A DNA stretch of 64,000 nucleotides from Sagittula salina (lineage in GTDB: Bacteria; Pseudomonadota; Alphaproteobacteria; Rhodobacterales; Rhodobacteraceae): positions 62,001 through 126,000 of the forward strand of contig NZ_JAGISH010000010.1 of the NCBI RefSeq assembly GCF_017813235.1, given 5' to 3'. Shown one piece after another: positions 43,148-52,286 of this stretch; position 1 is the first letter of the stretch; each line of letters begins with the position of its first letter. The translations under genes and the position numbers were made by a program. The notes below the pieces were generated by a model. The model saw nothing but the letters and a program-made list of their open reading frames with translations. It did not search any database and was not told the DNA's origin.

Positions 43148-43540
43148 TCATTCAAGCGCTGATGGCCGGGACTTCTCGTAGGCCCGGCGGTCCTTTTTCG
43201 TGGGACGCCCGCCACCTTCGACCACCGGGGCCGAGGGATCGCGTTCGCGCGGCGCGGGCGGTTCCAGATCGTCGTAAAGAAGACGCGCCTCCGCAGCCGG
43301 CCCCCGCCGCTCGCCGGGGGCGGTGACACGGATCACCCGCACGTCCCGCCCCTGAGCGAATGTCACCACGTCGCCCGGCGCAACGCAGAACGCCGGTTTC
43401 GCAACCGGCGTCCCATTCACCCGAATCCCGCCCGAGACGACCTTTGCGGCCAGGCTGCGCGTCTTGAAGAACCGCGCGTGCCAGAGCCACTTGTCGATGC
43501 GAATCTTCGCCGGGCCGGGAGCACTTGGCGTCGGCGACAC
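43148..43540 (-). CDS. S4-domain RNA-binding protein (Hsp15-like)
   Basis: This 130-residue basic protein has an S4 domain, KIRIDKWLWHARFFKTRSLA and SGGIRVNGTPVAKP, in its first 60 residues. Heat-shock protein Hsp15 of this type rescues stalled 50S subunits with peptidyl-tRNA. The C-terminal tail is rich in basic and acidic residues. The GTG start lies one base after the stop of the large helicase gene, so both are co-transcribed and probably both act on RNA. Confidence 0.87.
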   Translation of the reverse strand: MSPTPSAPGPAKIRIDKWLWHARFFKTRSLAAKVVSGGIRVNGTPVAKPAFCVAPGDVVTFAQGRDVRVIRVTAPGERRGPAAEARLLYDDLEPPAPRERDPSAPVVEGGGRPTKKDRRAYEKSRPSALE

Positions 43541-43541
43541 C

Positions 43542-46500
43542 TTACTTCTTGCCCTTCAGCCCCATGAGCGCCGCGGCGAAGGGGTTGTCCGGATCGATCG
43601 GCTTTTCCTTGCGCGGCGGGCGGGATTCAAAGGTCTTCGGTCCACGGTCGCGGTCGCCCTTCGGGCCACCCTTGCCCTTGGGACCGCCCTTGCCCTTGGG
43701 ACCGCCCTTGCCGCGCGGCCGGTCGCTCCGCTCGCCACGCTCGCCCGCACCCTGCTGTGCGTCGCGGCGCTGACCACGCTGGCCACCACCCCGGCGCTGC
43801 TGGTTGCCGCGATTTCCGCCCCAGGTGAAAGTGTAGAACACCTCCGTCTCGGGGCCCGCCACGGCGGCGTCGGGCGCTTCACCGGGAAGGATTTCCTCCT
43901 CCGGCGTTTCCGGAACGACGTTCTCGTTCGCGAGCGCGTCTTCGGCAGGGGCCTCAGCGGGTTCCTCCGCAATGGGGGCCTCGCCGTGATCGGTGATCTC
44001 GGCCACGGTTTCCGGCACATCGGCGGGAGCGGGGGCTTCTTCCGCCCCCGGCTCCAGCGTCGGCGGGGTTTCCGCGGCGATGTCCATCACCGGTGTATCC
44101 GGTGCCATGTGGGTGGCTTCGCCCTCGACCTGCTCGCCGGTTTCCGGCTCCAGAACGGCGTCGACCGGTTTGACCTTGGTACGTTCGGCCTTTTCGGCAC
44201 GGTAGCCCAGCCCCTGCATCAGGTCGGCGAACTGCTCCAGTGTCATGCCGGTGATCGACAGCATGTCCGCCTTCGCCTCGAACCCGCCACGGCTGTCCTC
44301 GCCGCGCAGCATGTCGGCCAGACGCTCCAGCATGTCAATGCGAATGGCCCTTGCGCCCGCCTTGCGGTAGCCCGCCAGCGTGTAGTGCTGCGCCGGCACC
44401 TCCGACACGTTCGGTACAGTCACCAGTCCCGGCGGCGGCGCTTCGGGGAATTCGTCCAGTCCGTTGGCCAGCGACCACAGCACCAGACGCAGGCGCGTCG
44501 GTGCGGGTTTCAGCAGCAATGGCATGAAGATGGTGAACTGGCCGAACCGCACGCCGTGTTTGCGCAACGCGCCGCGCGCGTCCTGATCCAGCGACTTGAC
44601 CTCGTCGGCCACCTCGGCGCGCGGGATGACACCCAGATTTTCCACCAACCGGAAGGCAAAGCCCCGCGCCAGCCCGGTCAGCGCCTCGTCGCCCTGCATC
44701 TTCAGCAACGGCTCGAAGAGCGCGGCGATCTTGCGATCCATGAAGTGTTGCAGGCGGCGTTCCACCTTCGTGGTCACGTCGGCGCCGGCCTCTTCGTCGA
44801 CAAAGGTCACGATGCGCGGCTTCAGCGGGTCGTCCCCCTTGGCGAGCTTGCCCACCGCCTGGTCGCCCCACATCAGGCCGCCCTGCTCGGTAAAGTCGAT
44901 CTCCGTATCGGGCGCGTTGTAGAACCGGTCCGCCCGCAGGTGGAAATGCGGCTGCAACGCCTGCAGGGAGGCCTGACGCAGGGTCTTTGCCTCCTGCCCG
45001 GTGGCCTCCTTGTCCTGACGGAAGCGGAAGCCCTCGAGCTTGCCCACGACATGACCTTCGACGGTCACTTCACCAGTCTCGTTTACCTCGGCCAAGAGGG
45101 CCTCCTTCTGTTTCAACCGGCGAAGCAGGACGCTGGTCCGCCGGTCTACAAATCTCTGTGTCAGCCGGTCATGCAATGCATCCGACAGGCGGTCTTCTAC
45201 AGCGCGAGTCGTCCCGCGCCAATGCTCTTCGTCACGGGTCCACCCCTTGCGTTGCGCAACATAGGTCCACGTCCGAATATAGGCGAGCCGTTTCGACAAC
45301 GTATCAATGTCGCCATCGGTTCGATCGATTCTTTTGACCTGCCGCGCCATGAAGTCATCGGGAATGGCGCCGGATTGATGCAGGTGGCCGAAAATCGTGC
45401 TCAGAAGGCCCGCATGTTCGCCCGAGGAAATCCCGCGGAAATCCGGAATACGGCACGTGTCCCACAGCAGGCGCACGCTGTCGACGGAAGACGCGCGGGC
45501 GCGCACCTCCGCCTCCGTGGCCATGGCGCGCAGGGCGCGCAGGTCGTCGGCCTCGCGGGCCTTCGACAGAACGTCATGCGTGGGCGACACGTCCAGCGAC
45601 CGCTCCAGCGCGTCGATGGAGCCGAAGTTCAGCTCCGACGACCGCCACTGCAGCTTCTTCAGCGGCGCGAAACTGTGGCTCACGATTGCTTCGGCCACAT
45701 CCTCGTCCAGTGGCGACGCCTCCCCCGTGACACCGAACGTTCCGTCCGACATGCCCCGCCCGGCGCGGCCCGCGATCTGCGCCAGTTCGTTCGGCATCAG
45801 CGGCCGCATCCGCCGTCCGTCGAATTTCGACAGGCTGGAAAATGCGACGTGGTTGATGTCGAGGTTCAGACCCATGCCGATGGCATCGGTGGCCACGAGG
45901 AAATCCACCTCGCCGTTCTGATACAGGTCGACCTGCGCGTTGCGCGTGCGCGGGCTGAGCGCCCCCATGACAACCGCCGCGCCGCCCTTCTGCCGTTTCA
46001 GCAACTCCGCAATGGCATAGACGTTGTCGACGGAGAACCCCACGATCGCGGTGCGCGGTTGCAGGCGACTGATCTTCTTCGAGCCAGTGTAGACGAGCTG
46101 TGACATGCGGTCCCGGCGGACGAATTCCACCCCCGGCACCAGTTGCGCGATTGGCCCGCGCATGGTGTCGGCACCGAGGAACAGCGTTTCATGCGTGCCG
46201 CGCATCCGCAGCAGCCGGTCGGTAAAGACATGCCCGCGCTCGGGATCGCCACACAGCTGGATTTCGTCGATGGCGACGAAATCGGCGCCCATGCCTTCGG
46301 GCATCGCCTCCACCGTGCAGACCCAATAGGCCGCGCGCGGCGGCACGATGCGTTCCTCGCCGGTGACCAGCGCCACCACCGATGGCCCGCGCGCCAATAC
46401 GATCCGGTCATACACCTCGCGCGCCAGAAGCCTGAGCGGAAGTCCGATGACCCCGCTCTTGTAGCCCAGCATCCGCTCGATGGCGTAATGGGTCTTGCCC

Positions 46501-46547
46501 GTGTTGGTCGGACCGAGCACGGCCGCGATCCGTCTTGTCTGCGCCAT
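43542..46547 (-). CDS. Suv3-like DExH-box RNA helicase with basic repeat tail
   Basis: This 1001-residue protein is an SF2 helicase related to mitochondrial Suv3. Walker A is AAVLGPTNTGKTHYAIERML at the N-terminus, the DExH box is FVAIDEIQL near residue 95, and motif VI is QIAGRAGRGMSDGTFG near residue 265. After residue about 850 the protein is disordered: an acidic alanine/proline/glutamate-rich part, then a glycine/arginine-rich part with three GGPKGK repeats (bases 43665-43710). The tail is likely to bind RNA. Co-transcription with an S4-domain gene supports a role in ribosome or RNA processing. Confidence 0.88.
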   Translation of the reverse strand: MAQTRRIAAVLGPTNTGKTHYAIERMLGYKSGVIGLPLRLLAREVYDRIVLARGPSVVALVTGEERIVPPRAAYWVCTVEAMPEGMGADFVAIDEIQLCGDPERGHVFTDRLLRMRGTHETLFLGADTMRGPIAQLVPGVEFVRRDRMSQLVYTGSKKISRLQPRTAIVGFSVDNVYAIAELLKRQKGGAAVVMGALSPRTRNAQVDLYQNGEVDFLVATDAIGMGLNLDINHVAFSSLSKFDGRRMRPLMPNELAQIAGRAGRGMSDGTFGVTGEASPLDEDVAEAIVSHSFAPLKKLQWRSSELNFGSIDALERSLDVSPTHDVLSKAREADDLRALRAMATEAEVRARASSVDSVRLLWDTCRIPDFRGISSGEHAGLLSTIFGHLHQSGAIPDDFMARQVKRIDRTDGDIDTLSKRLAYIRTWTYVAQRKGWTRDEEHWRGTTRAVEDRLSDALHDRLTQRFVDRRTSVLLRRLKQKEALLAEVNETGEVTVEGHVVGKLEGFRFRQDKEATGQEAKTLRQASLQALQPHFHLRADRFYNAPDTEIDFTEQGGLMWGDQAVGKLAKGDDPLKPRIVTFVDEEAGADVTTKVERRLQHFMDRKIAALFEPLLKMQGDEALTGLARGFAFRLVENLGVIPRAEVADEVKSLDQDARGALRKHGVRFGQFTIFMPLLLKPAPTRLRLVLWSLANGLDEFPEAPPPGLVTVPNVSEVPAQHYTLAGYRKAGARAIRIDMLERLADMLRGEDSRGGFEAKADMLSITGMTLEQFADLMQGLGYRAEKAERTKVKPVDAVLEPETGEQVEGEATHMAPDTPVMDIAAETPPTLEPGAEEAPAPADVPETVAEITDHGEAPIAEEPAEAPAEDALANENVVPETPEEEILPGEAPDAAVAGPETEVFYTFTWGGNRGNQQRRGGGQRGQRRDAQQGAGERGERSDRPRGKGGPKGKGGPKGKGGPKGDRDRGPKTFESRPPRKEKPIDPDNPFAAALMGLKGKK

Positions 46548-46564
46548 CGTCTTGCGGGACGCCG

Positions 46565-47131
46565 TTACAGCGTCACGCCCCTCACTTTCGTTTCCAGCCG
46601 TTCCAGTGCCCCGATAACCTCGGGGTCGTGCGGCCGCAGTTCAAGTACCCGCTCGTATGCGTCATAGGCAAGGGCCAGATTTCCCAGCTGTTCGTGGATG
46701 GCACCGACGCCCCGCAAGGCCCCGAAATGCTTGGGATTCAGCGCCAGAGCCCGTTCCAGCGCGTCCAGCGCGGGGCCAAGCATTTCGCGTCCGTAATAGA
46801 CCATCGCCAGCCCGTGCCAGCCTTCGGCGAAGTCCGGCGCATGATCCGTCAGGGCGCGGAAATGCTCCTCCGCGGCTTCGAGATCCTCGACCTCAAGCGC
46901 GTCGTTGCCGCGCTTCAGCAGCAGGTCCATGGCGGGCGATCCGGTCTTCGACCACTCTGTGACCACCTGATTCTCCAGCCTCTGTGCGGCGGTCTCCGTC
47001 TCCGCCTGCGACAGCTCTCTCAGCAGCGTGTCAAGGCGTTCCTCCGCCGAAACGGCGAATGGTACGGAAATCATGACTGTGGCAAGAAATGCCGTGACGG
47101 TATTTTTGAATTCCATGTCACCCGTGCTCAT
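46565..47131 (-). CDS. Periplasmic TPR-repeat protein
   Basis: This 188-residue protein has a signal peptide (FLATVMISVPFAVSAEE) and two to three tetratricopeptide repeats in the rest, e.g. AEGWHGLAMVYYGREMLGPA and FGALRGVGAIHEQLGNLALA. TPR units mediate protein-protein contacts; the partner is not known. The ATG at 47116 gives a more normal signal peptide and may be the true start, so the N-terminus is uncertain by five residues. It lies 17 bases upstream of the Suv3-like helicase gene on the same strand. Confidence 0.82.
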   Translation of the reverse strand: MSTGDMEFKNTVTAFLATVMISVPFAVSAEERLDTLLRELSQAETETAAQRLENQVVTEWSKTGSPAMDLLLKRGNDALEVEDLEAAEEHFRALTDHAPDFAEGWHGLAMVYYGREMLGPALDALERALALNPKHFGALRGVGAIHEQLGNLALAYDAYERVLELRPHDPEVIGALERLETKVRGVTL

Positions 47132-47205
47132 TACCTGTCATGAGTTTAGCGCCCGTGCGCAGGAATAACAGCGCACGTTTTAGAGAGAGCTTAAAGGAGC
47201 GACAC

Positions 47206-47496
47206 ATGAGCGAAGTTGTGAGCGCGGCGGTGACAGCCCTGCAAACCAAACTGGCGGGGGAAGCCTTTGAAGGCAGCGCAAAATTCGTGATCGAAGACGA
47301 GGGCAGCCTCATCATCGAGGGCGACAGCGTGCGCGCGGGCGATGAGGAAACCGACGTCACCCTGACCGCCGATCAGGAAACCTTCGAGGCGATCCTCGCA
47401 GGCGATCTGAACCCGACCGCCGCCTTCATGGGCGGCCGGCTGAAGGTGGATGGCGACATGTCCGCCGCGATGCGCCTCGCCGGGGTCCTCGCCTGA
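47206..47496 (+). CDS. SCP2 sterol-transfer-domain protein
   Basis: This 96-residue protein consists of a single SCP2 domain, with DVTLTADQETFEAILAGDLN and AAFMGGRLKVDGDMSAAMRL, the hallmark strand-helix that closes a lipid pocket. A strong AAAGGAG precedes the ATG at 47206. The next gene, an alpha/beta hydrolase, starts on the last base of its stop (TGATG), so the two are coupled. Lipid binding with hydrolysis by the neighbour is plausible; the lipid is unknown. Confidence 0.88.
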   Translation: MSEVVSAAVTALQTKLAGEAFEGSAKFVIEDEGSLIIEGDSVRAGDEETDVTLTADQETFEAILAGDLNPTAAFMGGRLKVDGDMSAAMRLAGVLA

Positions 47497-48458
47497 TGAC
47501 GACCACCCCCGCGCCCTTCTTTGCCGATCTGTCCGAAGGACCCCTGGGCAGCCGTGCCTTCTGGGTCGAGGCGCCGGATCTGTTGAGGCTGCGCATCGCG
47601 CACTTCCCTTCGGAAGACGCGCGGGGGACCGTGCTGCTGTTTCCCGGCCGCACGGAATATGTGGAGAAATACGGCCGCACCGCCGCCGTTCTGGCCGAAG
47701 CGGGTTATCATACGCTGGCCATCGACTGGCGCGGTCAGGGTCTGGCCGACCGGATGCTGATCGACCCGCGCACCGGGCATGTGGACGTTTTCGAAGACTA
47801 TCAGCGCGACGTCGCCGCCATGAAGGCGATGGCAAGGGTCCTGGATCTGCCGAAACCCCTGCACCTGATCGCGCATTCCATGGGCGGCTGTATCGGACTG
47901 CGCTCCCTGATGGAGGGGTTGCCCGTGGCCTCCGCCGTCTTCACCGGCCCGATGTGGGGCATCCGCATCGCCAATCCGGTGCGCCCCGCCGCATGGGCGA
48001 TTTCGCGCGTTTCCAAATCCGTCGGGCTGGGGCACCTCTTTGCGCCGGGCACCGGAGCCGCGAGCTACGTCGTGGCCAATGTCTTCGAGGACAATACGCT
48101 GACGCGTGATCCGGACATGTGGGACTACATGCGCCGCCAGGTGCTGGCCCATCCCGAGTTGCAACTGGGCGGTCCATCGCTGCACTGGCTGCACGAGGCG
48201 CTGGCCGAGACCCGGACCCTCGCACGCCGCCCCGCACCCAAGGTTCCCTGCCTGTGCTTCACCGGGACCAACGAACGCATCGTCGACGTCGACCGCATCC
48301 GCACCCGCATGGCGCATTGGCCCGGCGGACGGCTGGAGATGGTGCCGGGGGGCGAGCACGAGATCCTGATGGAGGTTCCCGCCACCCGCGCGCACGTCCT
48401 GTCCGAGATCGTCGCGCATTTCGACAGTGCGGGCGAGGCCGAAGTCCTCAGCGCCTGA
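47496..48458 (+). CDS. Alpha/beta hydrolase, lysophospholipase-like (PldB family)
   Basis: This 320-residue protein has the nucleophile elbow LIAHSMGGCIGLRSL near residue 130, a substrate-facing GTVLLFPGRTEYVEKYG near residue 45 and the late histidine in VPGGEHEILMEV near residue 290, as in monoacylglycerol/lysophospholipases. It is coupled to an SCP2-domain gene, which suggests action on a membrane lipid or acyl ester. Its start ATG is the last base of the SCP2 stop. Confidence 0.87.
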   Translation: MTTTPAPFFADLSEGPLGSRAFWVEAPDLLRLRIAHFPSEDARGTVLLFPGRTEYVEKYGRTAAVLAEAGYHTLAIDWRGQGLADRMLIDPRTGHVDVFEDYQRDVAAMKAMARVLDLPKPLHLIAHSMGGCIGLRSLMEGLPVASAVFTGPMWGIRIANPVRPAAWAISRVSKSVGLGHLFAPGTGAASYVVANVFEDNTLTRDPDMWDYMRRQVLAHPELQLGGPSLHWLHEALAETRTLARRPAPKVPCLCFTGTNERIVDVDRIRTRMAHWPGGRLEMVPGGEHEILMEVPATRAHVLSEIVAHFDSAGEAEVLSA

Positions 48459-48552
48459 TCGGATGGGTTTCGGATCGCTTGCGCGATCCAACCCGTGCGC
48501 GCCTGCGGCCCCCGCAGGGGGGGGTGCCCCCACGGCCTGCGGCCGCTCCAAC

Positions 48553-48583
48553 CGGAGATATTGACCCAGGAAGAAGCAGAAAG
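48553..48583 (+). repeat. Dispersed repeat, half-copy
   Basis: CCGGAGATATTGACCCAGGA followed by AGAAGCAGAAAG. It corresponds to one arm of the dispersed palindromic repeat, in the gap between the hydrolase and the exonuclease gene. Confidence 0.5.
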
Positions 48584-48628
48584 CCGCGCGCCCCTCGCCG
48601 CCGCGCGATGGCGGCTTAGGTCTGGGGG

Positions 48629-49648
48629 ATGAAGACGGATGTGCTGACCTTCACAGATCGCGGGATCTACTGCCCCGCAGGCGATTTTCACGTCGATCCG
48701 TGGCGTCCGGTGGCGCGCGCGCTGATCACGCATGGGCACGCGGACCACGCGCGGCCCGGGCACGGGCGATACCTAGCCACCCACGCGGCGCTGCCCGTCA
48801 TGCGCCACCGGCTGGGCGAGATCACCGCCGAGGGCATCGCTTATGGCGAGGTGCGGCGCATTGGCGGGGCCTCCGTATCCTTTCACCCGGCGGGGCATCT
48901 GCCCGGGTCCGCCCAGATACGCATCGAGGTCGGTGGCGAGGTCTGGGTTGTCTCCGGCGACTACAAGACCACTGACGACGGCTTTTGCGAGCCTTTCGAG
49001 CCGGTGCGCTGCCATGGCTTCATCACCGAATGCACATTCGGTTTGCCGGTGTTCAAATGGCCGCCGCAGGCGCGGGTCGCGGAGGAAATCAACGCCTGGT
49101 GGCGGCAATGCCGTGCCGAGGGCAAGACCGCGCTGCTGGGCGCCTATTCGCTGGGCAAGGCGCAGCGGTTGCTGTCGCTGCTCGACCCCGTCGGGCCGAT
49201 CCTGACCCATGGCGCGGTCGAGGCCACGAACGGGATCCTCCGCGCACAGGGCTACGCGCTGCCCGACACGATCCGCGTAACGCCGGATACGGCGGTAAAG
49301 GACCACGCGGGCGCGCTGGTATTGGCGCCGTCCGCGGCGCTTGGCAGCGCATGGGCACGGCGCTTTCGCAACCCTTCGGCGGGCTTTGCCTCTGGCTGGA
49401 TGGCGCTGCGCGGCATCCGGCGGCGGCGGGGGATGGACCGTGGCTTTGTCCTGTCAGATCACGCCGACTGGCCCGGTCTGCAGGAGGCGATCCGCGCGAC
49501 CGGGGCGGAAACCGTCTATGCCACACATGGTTACACGGAGATCTTTGCCCGCTGGCTGAAAGCGGAAGGCTACGATGCCCACGTCCTGAAGACCGAGTTC
49601 GGCGAGGAGGAAGACGGCACGGAGACAACCGGGGGGGAAGCCGCATGA
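48629..49648 (+). CDS. Ligase-associated DNA exonuclease (metallo-beta-lactamase fold)
   Basis: This 339-residue protein belongs to the beta-CASP/Lhr-ligase-associated nuclease family. The metal-binding motif ALITHGHADHARPGHGRYL is near residue 30 (HxHxDH), a second histidine is in SFHPAGHLPGSAQI, and later residues include FITECTFGLPVFKWPP and VLSDHADWPGL. The stop overlaps the ligase ATG (ATGA). Members are commonly co-encoded with an ATP-dependent DNA ligase, an Lhr-type helicase and a phosphoesterase PdeM as a DNA repair set; only ligase is found here. Confidence 0.88.
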   Translation: MKTDVLTFTDRGIYCPAGDFHVDPWRPVARALITHGHADHARPGHGRYLATHAALPVMRHRLGEITAEGIAYGEVRRIGGASVSFHPAGHLPGSAQIRIEVGGEVWVVSGDYKTTDDGFCEPFEPVRCHGFITECTFGLPVFKWPPQARVAEEINAWWRQCRAEGKTALLGAYSLGKAQRLLSLLDPVGPILTHGAVEATNGILRAQGYALPDTIRVTPDTAVKDHAGALVLAPSAALGSAWARRFRNPSAGFASGWMALRGIRRRRGMDRGFVLSDHADWPGLQEAIRATGAETVYATHGYTEIFARWLKAEGYDAHVLKTEFGEEEDGTETTGGEAA

Positions 49649-51234
49649 AACGCTTCACCCGGCTGTTCACAGCGCTCGACCAGACGACAAAGACCAAGGT
49701 CAAGACCGACGCGCTGGCCGCCTATTTCCGCGAGGCACCCGACGAGGACAAGCTGTGGTGCATCGCGCTGTTCTCGGGCCGACGCCCGAAGCGCGCCATC
49801 AATGCCACCGAGTTGCGCGCACTGGCGGCGGAGTGCGCAGGCATCCCGCTGTGGCTTTTCGAGGAAAGCTATCCCATCGTCGGCGATCTGGCCGAAACCA
49901 TCGCGCTGGTGCTGCCGCCGCCCGTGCGTGCCAGCGACCTGCCCCTGACGCACTGGATCCGGACGCTCAAGAGCATCGCGCAACTCCCCCTCGAACAGCG
50001 CAAACCCGTGATCCTCGACGCCTGGGAACAGTTGGATACGCCGCAACGGTTCCTGTTCACGAAGCTGGTCACCGGCGGCTTTCGCATCGGCGTCTCGCGC
50101 AAGCTGATGACCCGTGCGCTGGCACAGGCTACCGGGCAGGATGAGGCCACGCTGGCGCTCAAGCTCATGGGAAAGTGGACGCCCGAAACCACAAGTTTTC
50201 ACGCCCTGATCGAGGCCGACGATCCCCAGGCCGACCTGAGCCGCCCCTATCCCTTCTACCTCGCCTACCAGCTGGAGGATGCGCCCGAAGCGCTCGGAAC
50301 CCCCGACGAGTGGCAGGCGGAGTGGAAATGGGATGGCATCCGCGGCCAGCTGATCCTTCGCGACGGGCAGCACCATCTCTGGTCGCGCGGCGAGGAACTG
50401 CTCACCGACCGCTTTCCGGAATTCGCCGCCGCCGCCGATTTCCTGCCCCCCGGCACCGTGTTCGACGGCGAACTGCTGGCTTGGGACGACGGCCCGCTGC
50501 GCTTTGCCACCCTGCAACCACGCATCACCCGAAAATCCGTCACCAGGAAGCTGCTGAAGGACGCCCCCGTCGCCATGCTCGCCTATGACCTCCTGGAACA
50601 CGGTGGCGAGGATATCCGGCACCTGCCCCTGAAGGACCGGAGGGAACGGCTTGAATCCCTTCTGGAAAATGCACCCGCGTACACCAATGTACGGCTCTCG
50701 CCGGCGCTCCCTTTCGATGCGTGGCAGTCGCTGGCGGCTACCCGCCTTGCCGCCCGCGAGGCCCGTGCCGAGGGACTCATGCTGAAGCGGCTCGATGCGC
50801 CCTACCTCGCTGGCCGGAAAAAGGGCGACTGGTGGAAATGGAAGCTCGATCCGCTGACCGTCGATGCCGTCATGATCTACGCCCAGCAGGGCCACGGGCG
50901 CCGCGCCAACCTGTTTACCGACTTCACCTTTGCCGTCTGGAACGGCAACGAACTCACCCCGTTTACCAAGGCCTACTCCGGGCTGACCGACAAGGAGTTC
51001 GACGAGATCACCGCCTGGGTGCGCCGCAACACGCAGCAGCGCTTTGGCCCGGTGCGGCAGGTAAAGCCCGAGCATGTCTTCGAAATCGCCTTCGAAGGCA
51101 TTCAGGAAAGCCCGCGCCACAAATCCGGCATAGCGCTGCGTTTCCCGCGCATGGTGCGCTGGCGCCGCGACAAGCCGGTGCAGGAGGCCAACACGCTGGG
51201 GGACCTCAGGGCCATGCTGGAAACCTTTGGCTAA
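49645..51234 (+). CDS. ATP-dependent DNA ligase
   Basis: This 529-residue enzyme has the nucleotidyl-lysine motif I in AEWKWDGIRGQL (lysine near 227), motif IV/V GLMLKRLDAPYLAGRKKGDWWKWK (in two pieces) and an N-terminal ligase-N domain with DKLWCIALFSGRRPKR. It would seal nicks using ATP, in contrast with the main NAD-dependent LigA. It is coupled to the exonuclease by ATGA, so both act in the same process, probably end processing and resealing in DNA repair. The helicase partner gene is not adjacent. Confidence 0.94.
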   Translation: MKRFTRLFTALDQTTKTKVKTDALAAYFREAPDEDKLWCIALFSGRRPKRAINATELRALAAECAGIPLWLFEESYPIVGDLAETIALVLPPPVRASDLPLTHWIRTLKSIAQLPLEQRKPVILDAWEQLDTPQRFLFTKLVTGGFRIGVSRKLMTRALAQATGQDEATLALKLMGKWTPETTSFHALIEADDPQADLSRPYPFYLAYQLEDAPEALGTPDEWQAEWKWDGIRGQLILRDGQHHLWSRGEELLTDRFPEFAAAADFLPPGTVFDGELLAWDDGPLRFATLQPRITRKSVTRKLLKDAPVAMLAYDLLEHGGEDIRHLPLKDRRERLESLLENAPAYTNVRLSPALPFDAWQSLAATRLAAREARAEGLMLKRLDAPYLAGRKKGDWWKWKLDPLTVDAVMIYAQQGHGRRANLFTDFTFAVWNGNELTPFTKAYSGLTDKEFDEITAWVRRNTQQRFGPVRQVKPEHVFEIAFEGIQESPRHKSGIALRFPRMVRWRRDKPVQEANTLGDLRAMLETFG

Positions 51235-51352
51235 AAGGGCAGAATCTCATCACCGGGGCACCCGGACCACGCATCCCCGCTATCCGCGCTTTTCCTTGCC
51301 CCGCTCCCGGCCGCAGACTAACGAAGACACCTGCCCCCGTTCGGAGCCCTAC

Positions 51353-52225
51353 ATGCCGCGCCTGTCTGTTCTCGCCCTCGCCCTCCTCGCCGCCCAGACC
51401 AGCGGCGCTCGGGCGCAATCCTTCAACCATTCGGGGAGCATCGACATCGGACTGACGGGCATGGCGCGTGGCAACCTATTCGGGGCCATCGACGCCACCT
51501 TTGCCCTGCCCATTTCGAAGGCGGCACCGCTGACGTTCGAATTCGGTACCTATCTCTTTGCCCTCGACGGCAAGAACCCGCATGAAACCTACGCCGCGCT
51601 GACCTTGGGCGACAGCTTCAGGATCGGCGCGCTGCGGCCCGCCTATGACGCGGTGCTTCCCTCCGTCTTTACCCACGTCGCGCCCTACCTCGCCTATTCC
51701 CGCGCCGAATACGGCCGGTCCTACAACACGGTCGAGGCCATGCGCCGCACCGCCGTGCCCTGGGGCGTTTCGGCCGGGGGCCGCACGGGGCAACTGGACT
51801 GGATCGTTTCGCTGCACGATGCCACCAAAGGCGCGTTTCGCTCGGCGTCTTTCGCGCTGACATGGCACGGCACGGGCTACAGCCTGATGGCCGCGTTCGA
51901 AGCGCTGCGCGACGACGATGGCATGAAGGACGGCACCAACGCCAAGATCGGCGCGCGTTTCGACCTTGGTCGCGCGGAACTGGGCCTCGCCTGGCTCGAC
52001 CCGGAGGCCAATGCCCGCCCAAAAGCCGTGTCCCTGGACCTGAGCGTCCCCCTGGGCGACCGGCTGGGACTGTCGCTGATGGGTGAATTCACCCAGGATG
52101 CCCGCGATGATGCCTATGGCATGGCGATGGGCTACGACCTGCGCACACACGGTACGATCACGCTGGCCGGGACTGACGGTGCAGCGGGTTCCGGAGCCCA
52201 TCTGACCTACACCTACCTGTTTTAG
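51353..52225 (+). CDS. Outer-membrane beta-barrel protein, porin-like
   Basis: This 290-residue protein begins with a signal peptide (MPRLSVLALALLAAQTSGARA). The mature part is rich in alternating hydrophobic and polar residues (GSIDIGLTGMARGNLFGAID, YGMAMGYDLRTHGTITLAG) and ends in TYLF, an aromatic end typical of outer-membrane barrels. It resembles Rhodobacteraceae porin-like proteins of unknown substrate. It stands alone with a 118-base upstream gap. Confidence 0.75.
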   Translation: MPRLSVLALALLAAQTSGARAQSFNHSGSIDIGLTGMARGNLFGAIDATFALPISKAAPLTFEFGTYLFALDGKNPHETYAALTLGDSFRIGALRPAYDAVLPSVFTHVAPYLAYSRAEYGRSYNTVEAMRRTAVPWGVSAGGRTGQLDWIVSLHDATKGAFRSASFALTWHGTGYSLMAAFEALRDDDGMKDGTNAKIGARFDLGRAELGLAWLDPEANARPKAVSLDLSVPLGDRLGLSLMGEFTQDARDDAYGMAMGYDLRTHGTITLAGTDGAAGSGAHLTYTYLF

Positions 52226-52286
52226 ACGCAAAAGCCCCATTGCAGCAAAGTCCCCCACCGCGCAACGCGGCCGGGGCCTGTCGCCG

